Part shown: in pieces, positions 12,248 to 21,721 of the stretch
How the letters are laid out: every line of letters starts with the position of its first letter
How positions within the stretch are numbered: position 1 is the stretch's first letter
From: Sperchopsis tessellata
Lineage: Eukaryota > Arthropoda > Insecta > Coleoptera > Hydrophilidae
DNA length: 29,054 nucleotides
Assembly: GCA_033557685.1 (NCBI GenBank)
Contig: JAWQRN010000482.1
Coordinates: forward strand, 1-29,054
Reading direction: 5' to 3'
The notes under the pieces: generated by a model
What the model saw: only the letters and a program-made list of their open reading frames with translations
What the model was told of the DNA's origin: nothing
The model's database searches: none
Program-made: the position numbers and the translations under genes

Positions 12248-12460
12248 TACGATGTACTGAATTGGGGTAATGTAAGTGAAGCGGATGAGTTGTTTGTCAT
12301 TCAAAATAGGGCAGTTCGAAATAATTTATATCTCCCACCCCCTCATTTATAAAGGAATGCCTTTAAATACATTTAATTGCTTCTACAAAACATTCAGAAA
12401 TGTTTGGATCAATAAAGTTTTTGCTCTTCTTATTTATCATGACCCTCGTTTAATAATCTG
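12248..12460 (+). pseudogene. decayed Jockey/CR1-type LINE C-terminal fragment
   Basis: The frame starting at 12248 reads YDVLNWGNVSEADELFVIQN followed by RAVRNNLYLPPP. This matches the pattern found after the RT domain in Jockey-superfamily LINEs: Y-G-x-x-x-W-G-N-S, then a spacer, then IFxLQKRAIRxIxxLPPR. A stop follows. In a shifted frame near 12,399 EMFGSIKFLLFLFIM resembles the next conserved block (C-R-E-x-F-K-x-L-x-I-L-T-L-P-S-L-Y-I). Two ordered blocks on one strand support the call. No RT palm or endonuclease is visible upstream, so this is an isolated, truncated scrap. Confidence 0.55.
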
Positions 12461-12524
12461 ATGGAGGTTGTTTGTGCATGTCTTTTATGTTGTATCCGTA
12501 TAGTTTTATGCATTGTATTAAATG

Positions 12525-12548
12525 ATATATATATATATATATATATAT
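12525..12548. repeat. AT dinucleotide microsatellite
   Basis: Twelve uninterrupted AT units. Confidence 0.97.
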
Positions 12549-12549
12549 T

Positions 12550-14547
12550 GTATGATATTTGCTTCTTAATCCTAAGGAATAACTAGTTATTTTTATCCAC
12601 ATTGGAATCGATTTAGCGTATTAGTAACATCGGGAAGAAGGTGGTACACACACTTCAGGTTCTGGGGCTTATCGAGGTGACTTTTCGACATTGATACACA
12701 CGAATGCAGATCACAAAAGAGGTGGGCAAACTTCGTATTGTACTTTTATTAAAAATTCGTATATAACTATAAATATAGTGCGAAAATTGCATAGAACGTT
12801 TTTCATTAATGCTTAAAGTTCCTTTAGAACGCGATGGCAAGCTCGGCATATAACTAATAATAAATGCATCATAAATAATTATACCATCACAATTTGGTGT
12901 GAAACGATACTTTTCTGCACAATTTAAGAATATATGAACATCGACCCGCTAGTCGGCATTTATTGAAAACATGGTACGTGTTCTAATTGTCAAACTGCAT
13001 ATCCAGAGTGGATATGTATGTGTATTGAATAAAATAAAAAATATTGCGAAAATGGTCACGATGCAAATGATAAACAAATAGGTATTATAATATACAAATA
13101 TAAGCACTGAGAGTTTAAGTTTAGATATTTAATTTCAGATAGCGTATTATTGACTAGAAACGGCATTACGAATATTAGTTTTAATAAATGATTATATTTA
13201 GAGACTTATAAAATATAGATATATTAATATCTAAAATATTTGTCACTGTGCGTTTATATTAAAATTACTTACATTAGCTGTAGAGTTTGAAGTATATTCA
13301 CACTTTTTGTAGCACAGTACTATTACACAGATTTTATTGCAATATATTTATTTTTAAAATTATGTTAATCAAACCAACATAAAAATATCTAGTGTATCAA
13401 TTAACTTAAGGTCATTGACATTTATTATCATAAACACATACAACTACAGAAAATCTGAGCATTTGGGCAGTCTGTTTAACTCAAGTCACGACATTGATTG
13501 TTTATAAAACAGATAAGTCTATAAAAACTGAAAATATTCAATGAATATTTGCAGAATTCATTTTTATTCCACAAATGTAAGAAGAGTTGCCACTTCTATA
13601 CAATAATGCTCCGAACTATTTACACAGGCACATTTCTGTCCGCTTTCAGCACAATTCGCTGCATAACAGCGGAATATTTAAAAAACTAAAAACACAGTCA
13701 TATTGTTCGTGGAAGAAAGCCGATATTAGAACGCACTTCATTTAATAAAATGAAAATAACGTTTACAAAACATTAATATGAAATGACAGCTTCCCTGGCT
13801 ACGCTCTGTTGGGAGTGGTGACGTCATTTCAAAGTTGCTACATCTGTTGGTAAATAGGGATGTTACCCCCTCCAACGGTGTCCATGTGAATTACTTTAAA
13901 CCCCTATCAATTCCTATTTACTGCCGGTATTAACTTATTTAAATTTCTTTCGACGTGTTTTGCTCTTATCGTGAGATACGAATACATTAATTACATAACA
14001 CGATTTATTTATGCATATTATATACTATTCAGTAGTGAATAAAGTAAGATGAAATAATTAATTGTATAGTAAAAGAGAGCTAACAGTTATATATTTTAAA
14101 TTTTATTAATTATTTCTGCCAGTGCTTTGGTATCTTTGTTACTGGGGATACACAAAAGGGCCTAGGGGCTTGAGTGTTAGCTGCTCGGACAGTAGCCCTC
14201 TATTAATAACAATAATACCCATACCAATAATGCACACAACAGCACATCTGGAGCTTTGAATTATCTAATTATTTAATATGCAGAATAAGTTGAAATGCTT
14301 TACCCCAATAATTCTCTTACATCGCATTTTTTCTCTTACTTTCAGGCATTGCTGCAAAAACTGTAGACGTGCGTGTATGTGGGTTTCTATTCTCATACGT
14401 TATATTAGGGATGGATTAGGAATGGTATATGTGGGTGAAAATATACATATACCGTCTTATTTTACAAAAATAGTTTTTTATAATGTACGTACTCGAATAA
14501 AATTAACTTCGTGTACTCTAACTGCAAGAAACTTATAGGAAGTTCAC
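12550..14547. other. intergenic, no supported gene
   Basis: About 2 kb with only shadow frames. A perfect CRE core, TGACGTCA, lies at 13819-13826 in a GC-richer patch (13,780-13,900). A short GC-richer hairpin-prone stretch lies at 14,155-14,200 (AGGGC pairing with GCCCT). Neither can be tied to a gene. Confidence 0.5.
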
Positions 14548-14752
14548 TGAATTTGAACTGTTTAATAGTGTAACCAAAATTATGTCAACACTGTGAGCTA
14601 GTATGTATGAACTGTTGGTTTGAAGAATATAAAATGTACCATTGACAGATTAATGAATTTGAATTGTTTCACAGTGTGACAAAAACTAGGTCGTCAGAGT
14701 GAGCTAGTATATAACTGTTCTGTTTGAGAATTCAAGACGTACTATATTGTAG
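14548..14752. repeat. two-copy tandem duplication, about 106-base period
   Basis: The segment starting at 14548 (TGAATTTGAACTGTTT) is repeated starting at 14654 (TGAATTTGAATTGTTT). The copies share GTGAGCTAGTAT and the following AACTGTT...GTTTGA words in register. Divergence is roughly a quarter of positions, so the duplication is old. It lies just beyond the LTR-like repeat at 14,923-15,032 and could belong to the same LTR or to a 3' untranslated region. Confidence 0.6.
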
Positions 14753-14922
14753 AAGGTCGATTCACGATTACACTGAATCTCTTTAGGTCTCAAACCCTCC
14801 CTTTTCTCTTTGTTACAGCGCGGTTTACCCAAACTCATATAGAGAAAGTTAGTACCTTTTAGTCGGAGTTACCTCAAACAAATATCGACCCCATTATTAT
14901 TATCACGTTTTAGAATGATTAT

Positions 14923-15032
14923 GACAGATATATCAAAGGATTGATGTCATAAGTAACTAAATAAAGCAACTAACAATTAGGCAACACAATATGCAGGTAC
15001 ATAAGGGTGGTTTTCGAAAAATGGAGTAAACA
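14923..15032 (-). repeat. probable 3' LTR part of BEL/Pao element A
   Basis: This segment aligns almost gap-free with 20,013-20,121, including the shared words AAGTAACTAAATAAAGC and ACAATATGCAG. On the minus strand both copies begin TGTT(T/A)AC(T/A)CC, a plausible LTR start. In this copy the start directly follows the purine-rich GGCGGCGGCA on the minus strand, where a polypurine tract and the end of pol are expected. Its position after the integrase C-terminus supports a 3' LTR. The outer LTR end is not defined; the tandem duplication at 14,548-14,752 may be inside it. A dispersed repeat unrelated to the element is the alternative. Confidence 0.45.
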
Positions 15033-15775
15033 TGCCGCCGCCGATGCGTTTCCTGTGGAAAGGCAGGAGAAAAAAGACTGGGAATTTGTAACTGAAATTA
15101 AAATGAATAGAATAAATGAGATATTGTTAAGAACTAAGAAAGGCTAAAAGAAATAAGAATTACGGAGGATGGTTCCTTTAAAGAGTCAAGCAGATAATCC
15201 ACCTTTGTGATGGGACATTTATTGATTCCCTTTTTGCATCGATAATCCTCCCTATCCTCAAACGTAATGATGATGTGGATGGTTCTATACGGAGGACGAG
15301 GTTATCGATGCGGAGATTTTGAAGACTCTGTTTATTTGGACTTTTGTTGCAAGGTGTGGAAGTACTGAGTCATCGATTCCAGAAGCTGTGTAACTTGATT
15401 TACGAGCTGCCAGCGAAATTACGAAGATGTTTGGAGATGCCAACAGAGATGAACCGATTAAGAAATGACCTCGAATTAGATAATCCAAGTCATCTGGCGT
15501 GGACAATTCCGCATATAAGAAAGGACGATCACCAGCAATTCGTTTAAGGTGATATTTTACCAATTTTATTCCTGCTTCCCATAGCCCTCCAAAATGTAGA
15601 GCTAGGGGGAATGAAGGTCTATATTATACTCTTGGATGCTAGATAATCCGTGATTTGAGTGTAGCTTCACGAGAATCTAGGGGTTTTATAAGTTCCCTGG
15701 AAGCGCCAACAAAATTGGTGCCACATCAGAGAGAATTTGTGAAGAAAGTCCACAACAAGTGGTGAACCTGTTATA
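15033..15775 (-). pseudogene. BEL/Pao element A: integrase core and C-terminal part
   Basis: Minus-strand pieces in order match the second half of a BEL/Pao integrase. Around 15,735-15,770, CCGLSSQILSD resembles the segment ending in the second catalytic Asp. GTNFVGASREL follows at 15,690-15,722. GGLWEAGIKLVKYHLKR covers 15,540-15,597, with the third catalytic residue, Glu, at 15,576-15,578. PDDLDYLIRGHFLIG is centred on 15,470. Diffuse matches to the C-terminal GDLVLxxD...GRxxE region continue to about 15,165 (NLRIDNLVLRIEP, RIGRIID). Stops and frameshifts occur between pieces, and the stretch that normally encodes LNSRPL has been deleted. Upstream pol domains of what appears to be the same element resume at 18,890 on the same strand. 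Confidence 0.72.
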
Positions 15776-16090
15776 GCGGTAAGAAAGGTACTCTTGCAAA
15801 CAAAAAAGAAGGTGGGCCTTTGCTTAAATGTAATAATTGATTAATATGGCCAAAACGATTACAGCTTTCATGTTCCTTTAAACGAGTAGCAATCGTATGC
15901 TTAGTTTCTCCGGTATAGACCTTATCACAGGTACAAGGGACCTGATAAACTCCTTCGCTTTGCAAGAAGGGAGAACCTAATCGATATTCCCAGTGGCAAA
16001 CTTCGAATGGGGCTTCTTACAATGGAAATTATGAAGGGTTCAGTCGCGGTATGCGATACGCGATCGTTCACACAAACATAAAATATAAAA
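15776..16090 (-). pseudogene. Penelope-like element fragment: GIY-YIG endonuclease
   Basis: Minus-strand translation from 15,965 reads EGVYQVPCTCDKVYTGETKH, then TIATRLKEH. This has the GIY...YIG core (here GVY...VYTG), the Cys-x-Cys typical of Penelope-like GIY-YIG domains and the catalytic-region Arg of TRLKEH. Penelope-like elements carry this endonuclease C-terminal to their reverse transcriptase. Only the N-terminal half of the domain is left and the frame is lost on both sides. No RT piece is recognisable upstream, where the R1-clade element ends. The fragment sits exactly where element A's integrase breaks off, so it may be part of the DNA that split that element. Confidence 0.68.
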
Positions 16091-17731
16091 TCACGTCCGT
16101 ACCTGCGGTTCATGTCGGAGACGTTCATCTGCCTCTTTTTCATTCATGGCGGTCCCCACCATGCGATTTATGGCATCCCAACAGCACTAGGACTTTAGCA
16201 TAGCGCTCACAAAATTTTCCGTGTTGAGCGTTTCCCCCTAACTTCCCTTACGGCAAGTCACCATGGACAACGGAACACGGTGTGCTCAGCACTATCACGC
16301 ACCAAATCCTTGTCGCCCACACAAGACATACAGCTGTCTACCTCCTCCTTGCCGAACCTATGCAAATACTGCCCGAAGCAGCCAAGTCCAGTGAGCATGG
16401 ACGAAATTTACAACTCCATGCTTCCTGTTCACCCAAGGATATATCGCCGGGATGAAGCATTCCAACTATCCTCACCAGCAATCTCCTACTCTTCCTGCCA
16501 TCTCTGCAATATCCTGGCTAGTGCTTCCTCCCTCGAGATATGTTCGCGATGGATGGTCCTTCTTTTCTTAGACAACAACTCCACCGTCGGTATGCTAACC
16601 ACTACTAGAGATTCGAATCTAGATACGGTTCTATAAGCGCTGCATTCGCGGAGAGACATCTGCCATTGTACTACTTGCAGCCTCTTTCTTGTCCTTGAGA
16701 AGTTCATTGCATCCGCCCACACCTCAGCACCATAAAGGATCACTGAGTGGGCCACGGAGCTGAAGATACGCCTCTTTCCGCTCCTAGGTCCACCCACATT
16801 AGGCATCAGTCTTGAAAGTGCGGCCATCGTTCTTCTCGCCTTGAGCACCACTTTCTGTATGTGGGCGATGTGTGTTGCTCCTGGATCCAGGTGTATTTCC
16901 AAATACCGCACGTACGGCTGCGGAACCACCGTCACCCCTGACACCTCGAAGGATATCGGCTCGATCCTTCTCCTACCTGTCAACATAATGGCCTCTGTCT
17001 TTTCCGGAGCGAGCTTTAATTGTCTTCTCTCCATCCACTCGACAACCTGAGCCAGGGTAGTTTTCACCTTTTCCTCTAGTTCTCTTTCGGTTCTCGCTAC
17101 CGCAACCAAACCAAGGTCATCTGCAAACCCAATAAGCGTTACACCCTCCGAACGCGGCATCCTAAGAGCATCCGGTATTCAGAGAGTCGGGCCGAGCCCG
17201 GAACCCTGCGGAACGCCACTGTTTAAATTAATGTCCTCCGTCTGTCCGCCCACATCTAGTCGTATTCGTCGACCCGCCAGGTAGCTCCTGATGATTCGCA
17301 GCAGGTATGCAGAAATCTGTCTTATCGTTAGCTCCTTCAATCGGCCCAAGACAAGTTGTTCCATTAATTTCCCAGCATCATCCAAAAGACACAGTGGGCT
17401 GCATGAACCAGGCTCACCAATGGGTCTATCTCCCTTCCTTATAAGAACCAGCCTTCCTAGCTTCCACCGTCCCAGAAACACACCGGTCCGCACAACCTCA
17501 TTCAAAGCATCACAGACGTATCCCGGACATTCACGGACCAGATGCCCTAGTGCACATCCCCCACTCCAGTCGATGCTTATATAAGCACGATCCGGCCGAG
17601 CCTGGATCAGTGCATTGAATTCATTCGTTGAAGCAACATCACTCGCCTTGAAAATGTCCCTTGCAACAGTGAACGAAACGTCGGCACATATCAGAGCCTC
17701 AACACGGTTCCACCCGGAAACAACATTCATA
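16091..17731 (-). pseudogene. R1-clade non-LTR retrotransposon ORF2, 5'-truncated, with in-frame stops
   Basis: One minus-strand frame runs from 17,730 to about 16,262 with a few stops. It has the RT fingers (VVRTGVFLGRWKLGRLVLI), motif B GVPQGSGLGPTL, then a TGA and a short deletion, then the catalytic GFADDLGLV motif near 17,125, the R1-type tail block EVWADAM, and beyond three more stops LTGLGCFGQYLHRFG and a Cys-x2-Cys...His-x4-Cys zinc knuckle (SCMSC to AEHTVFRC). After a frame shift the tail NRMVGTAMNEKEADERLRHE ends at a TGA at 16,091-16,093. The endonuclease and ORF1 are missing. Codon use is far less AT-biased than its surroundings, which suggests a recent arrival. The 5' boundary at 17,731 coincides with the start of a second copy at 29,017. 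R1-clade elements insert by target-primed reverse transcription; 5' truncation is typical. Confidence 0.88.
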
Positions 17732-17734
17732 TAT

Positions 17735-18889
17735 GCCTTTGTTATTGGAGCATTTTGACGTGTGCTTTATTTTATAAGGAAAGGACTATCAAAGTTCACT
17801 CTGACATTAATAAATGCTCTTCCTTATTGAAATTGTCCATTTAATAAGAGACTGAGTGACACTTGAGTTTTTGTCAAGTAATCCACAGATGGGCACGACG
17901 GCGAATTGTTTGGCTTTCGGAAATTATCCACAATTTCTGAGTGAGTAGAGCTTGTAACAGTTGTGGTTCATTGTGCAAATCAGATTTATGATAGTAATCA
18001 TTTAATATCTCGACAAGGAGAAGCAATGGATGTTTGGCATCCGTAGTTAATGATTAGTTTTAAAGGAGGCCTCCTACTCGAATAAGACCATTATCATCAA
18101 TAAATGATGATAGTGACAACCAATGATCGGGTATCCTACCATTAATGGAGAAATTAATTTCCGGAAAAAGTGAAAACTTTGTATAATGTGCATGTTTAAT
18201 CGATCTAGCACTACGTTGCTGTATGGGCTAAAATGTTCGCTCAAAGAGCAAATGTTTATATGTTGTAAATTATGTTGAAGGACCCTTTGAACGTCTCGCT
18301 TAAAACAGACGTAAATTGTTTAGTGGACTTGTATCTCGACCTCGTTTTTTAGAAATTTAACAATACATGTATCTAATACAAAATTGAAGAAAAAATAAAT
18401 GTGCTTTACTAATAGTACAATATTTCTACCAAATGATTTTTTTACTACTATACCTTGTATCTGTTTCTGGCTGGTTCTGTCTCTGGACGAGATGAAATAT
18501 AGAATTAATGATCGGATTGTGGAGTATAAATGGATTAGATCGTCACCTGTTTCTGGAGATGGTGTAAAACATGTGCAAGCACCGAACCACATAAGAAACA
18601 TTCACTTGCCCACGTGAGGTTACACTACTTGCATGTAACTTTAATTGGCGACATTATTTTTCTTCATCGTACGGAACATGCTTAACTGAATGTTATACCG
18701 ATCTCACGCTGAAGATGGTGAAAAATACAAACTCGTTGCTTCAGATAGACTTAGTGTTCCCTATCGGCTGACGCTAACTCGTCGCCATATTGGATGCTTC
18801 GAGAAGATCACGGTTAGATTTAACAATGACCTGGCGTAAGTGTGGATGATGATGCAGTCCTATGTAATACGGGAAGTGTCATTTAAGGG
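17735..18889. other. unassigned DNA inside the nest
   Basis: About 1.15 kb between the R1-clade 5' end and the resumed BEL/Pao pol. Overlapping frames at 18,320-18,617 on both strands have no recognisable domain. A perfect 12-base palindrome, AGGAGGCCTCCT, lies near 18,065. By position this stretch could be a further insertion or the decayed central integrase of element A, but I could not match it to either. Confidence 0.5.
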
Positions 18890-19990
18890 GTACTTTTCAC
18901 CACTGAGGGCTAAACAGAATAGAAGCTTGGAAGTGGCCGTGTCAACTTCCTGAGCGGACAGCACCCACATGTCTCTGTTGTAGTTGTTTAGTGTTGTGAA
19001 GAAATCTTAGATGATAAGCAAACGTACGCTAAAGGATCTAAAATGAGGAAAAGTCAGAAATCCAATGCACAGTTTCCCAAGAAATATAGGATCGTATGTG
19101 AAGTATCGTAATTTTAACTTTTGATTCCAGTACTGATGAGGACGTAAAGCATTTGGATGGCTTTACAGGCTATGTATCAGGAACCCGAGTGGCCCAATTA
19201 GGTCCATGCCACCACAGCAGATGGTTTCTAGATCTGAAAGGGTTATATCTCGTGAAGCACAGTTAGCTGGATTTTGAGTAGAACAGATGTGGAGCCATTA
19301 TGATGAGGTACTATGTTCCTGTATAGTGTAAATACGATTAGCTATAAAAGTCTTAAGAGTGCAAGGTTCAGAGTGAAGCCATTCGAGAACAATGGTTGAA
19401 TCTGTGAAAAGATAAGTATTTGATCTCGAAAGTTTATACAGAAAAGGTTGTAGGGAGAATAATAATTGTGAAAGTAGCCCAGCTGCACAGAGTTCCAGCC
19501 GAGGAATTGAAACGATCTTCAAAGGAGAGAGATTTGTTTCTTCCTTTAGTAACATACATTTCCGGGATTTATGCTCATTAGATATGTACAGGTACACACA
19601 AGCTGCGAACATAAAAATTTCAGAGGGATCGCAGAACCCTAACGTACGATATGAATTTGTATCTGGGACACCATTGGATGTTCTTCAGTGAAAAGTTTCC
19701 AAAGGGAGGAAATGTCAATGGGAAGAGAAACATCACAGTCAAGGCTTAAAGTTGTAAAATATGGTATGAATATAATTGGTTCAAACCACCCAAGGGGGTT
19801 ACAGACGCGAGCTATGATGGAGAGTACGGCTCGCTTCGTAGGAAGTTATGGAGGTATATTGATATTATAAGAAAATTAATCTGTCTTTGGGTTCCGCTGT
19901 AGGCCCAACACCTGAAGTACGTTGGTATCCGAATCAAAAGATAATGGATTTTGAAGATGTTTCTTTGGAATTGGGGCGAAACAATCTTTG
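18890..19990 (-). pseudogene. BEL/Pao element A: RT end, RNase H and integrase N-terminal part
   Basis: From 19,975 downward, in BEL/Pao order: VLQVLGLQRNPKTD, resembling V-L-G-L-x-W-N-P; TKRAVLSIIARV then NPLGW, resembling the conserved xxIARxFDPLGW; LGFCDPSE (GFCDASE in the family), the first RNase H Asp; LSPLKIVSIPRLELCAAGL; LFTDSTIVLEWLHSEPCTLK, the second RNase H Asp block; TFIANRIYTIQ; and QNPANCASRDI. In shifted frames come a LWWHGPNW piece, then FAYHLRFLHNTK and VLSAQEVDTAT near 18,920-19,020, matching the segment before the integrase core. Several frameshifts and stops break it. The protease and front half of RT are missing: an LTR-like repeat begins within about 25 bases of the RT end. 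Confidence 0.82.
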
Positions 19991-20012
19991 TTGTTATTTT
20001 CTCAGCTATATC

Positions 20013-20121
20013 GCAGGTATATCAGAGGATCGACGTCACAAGTAACTAAATAAAGCTACCATCATTTAGGTAATACAATATGCAGATACATAATGGAGAT
20101 TGTCGAAACTTGGTGTTAACA
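20013..20121 (-). repeat. probable 5' LTR remnant of BEL/Pao element A
   Basis: Nearly colinear direct repeat of 14,923-15,032, in the same orientation and almost equal in length. On the minus strand it starts TGTTAACACC, which fits an LTR start. It lies upstream of element A's remaining pol on that strand, so the pair brackets the element as LTRs should, with gag, protease and half of RT deleted in between. Confidence 0.42.
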
Positions 20122-21425
20122 ATACTTACAATTTACTTACTTAGTTGGAGTTGAACTACTCATGTATTCGACAATAAGACGAATGACAATTAAGATTCTA
20201 TATTTTCGTTAACTAATCTATTATTCTGCTTAATATATTTACGGCTCATTTATATTTACTTGTCATAATTTTTCATGGTACTGCCGGATACTAGAGATAG
20301 GTCCAATAGTCTAAAATGGGGATCTACCATTATTCCACTTCTATATAATTGCGAAAAAGTTGAAACATTACTTATGTGTACGGCAAAATTAAAATATATC
20401 AAAGTTATATACTTCAAGACGCGTTTGGAGGTAAGTCAAAAATAAAATTCTAATATTAATATATTGTATCAAAATGAATATAAATTATGTCATACATCTT
20501 GACAGTAGGATAATGTATCTCTTTAATTATTATTTGTTTAATATTCTCAACCATGTATAAGATTTGTCAACATTTCACTATCAGTTATCTGGTTATATAA
20601 TAAAATTAAAATTCTTGATGTTTCTTCCCTGAATATTCTACACAATTTTCGCATTTTGTAAATACACAATTGATTTCGATTTAATTTAGTTAACATTTCT
20701 CTTCGATCTTGTATCTCATTTTGGAATACGTCTTAATCTATTCGTCGATATGACAATAATTGAACTATAGATTATACACAATTGTATATATAATGTAGGT
20801 AATCCTTTCTTGCCCTTCTTTCAAACTTGCATTTGCAGCATGTGTTCTACATTAAGAGATGCAGATGCTTTTGTGAGTAACTAAACAAATGTTGAAATAT
20901 CTTTCTAAATATTTATATTCTTAAAATAATTAAATACCATACAGTCCAAAATTATTATTAGTATATCGATGACTTTCAACAGGATAAAACAAATTGTTCT
21001 ATCCATAGTTTTTGCCATTCGAGTCGCATTAAATAATTTTGCTAGTTAGTGTTTTAACATTCGTTAGTGATTCATTAAAATTAGTTTTATGTCGTATCAA
21101 AGTTATCATATGGTCGTTCTAAATTCAAGTGCTTGAGTCGTATCGAGTGACGTCTTACATATAAAATAAAAAGAAATTAATTAAATCGTATAGCAACAAA
21201 AGTTAATAGTGTGATTTCATTCGGAAACAGAGCAAAATTAAATGCATCATTTATAGATATATCATTAAATATGAATTTGCCACGGAAAGCTTCTCACAGT
21301 TATAAACATTAATTGAAGTGGTATGTGTCACTCTTTGGAAATATTCGACGAATTTATTGCTTTACAGGAGGATTCACTCGAACATATTACATCTGATTCT
21401 GTAGGTAGATTTTCATCGTCACAAT
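20122..21425. other. AT-rich intergenic DNA
   Basis: No gene or element recognised in about 1.3 kb. The composition is strongly AT-biased. Confidence 0.55.
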
Positions 21426-21470
21426 TTTCTGGGAGATAACCCTGTGTTGGCTTTACTTTTTGGCTGTAAC
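21426..21470 (+). repeat. diverged copy of a foldback-arm segment
   Basis: CTGTGTTGGCTTT and its neighbourhood (TTTTCTGGGAGA... ...TTTTTGGCTG) align with 23,514-23,556, where the same words occur as CGTGTGTTGGCTTTTG flanked by TTTTCCTGGAGAG and TTTTTGCCG. It shows that the 26-base insert present in only one arm of the foldback also exists elsewhere next to the same flank. Confidence 0.45.
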
Positions 21471-21548
21471 TCAAAAATAAAGGGTTTTATAAAAAGTGAT
21501 TTTTACAATAGTTTCTTAGATAATCGTAGAATTCAAAAATGTAAAAAT

Positions 21549-21616
21549 ATACAGGGTGTTTTATTTGAAAGAGGTAAGTTGAATACAATTTCCGTAATAA
21601 AACGAACACCTGTATA
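21549..21616. mobile_element. short inverted-repeat (MITE-like) hairpin
   Basis: ATACAGGGTGTTTTATT at 21549-21565 is mirrored by AATAAAACGAACACCTGTAT at 21597-21616, with one mismatch/indel block and a loop of about 30 bases. The terminal ACAGGGTGT/ACACCTGT words resemble the ends of common insect short inverted-repeat elements. It has no coding capacity. Confidence 0.45.
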
Positions 21617-21721
21617 TTAAAAATATGTTTTTAATATAGCTTTCTTAAATTCAAGAAACTTTCGTTTGAAATTATTCTTTAAATATTTTACGTTTTAAAA
21701 ATATTTAGGTATACCGGTAAT

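Noticed and set aside
14155..14200. Possible tRNA or small structured RNA
   Set aside because: Only one short AGGGC/GCCCT stem; no cloverleaf, no internal promoter boxes.
15344..15547. Plus-strand 67-codon frame
   Set aside because: Antisense shadow of the BEL/Pao integrase C-terminal region, which is clearly on the minus strand.
16280..17584. Plus-strand frames of 69-118 codons
   Set aside because: Antisense shadows of the R1-clade ORF2.
18320..18617. Overlapping frames on both strands inside the nest
   Set aside because: No recognisable domain on either strand; mirror frames of this kind are expected by chance.
19129..19170. Regulatory or RNA element near a TGATGAGGACG word
   Set aside because: It falls in the element A region joining RNase H to integrase and is better explained as decayed coding sequence.
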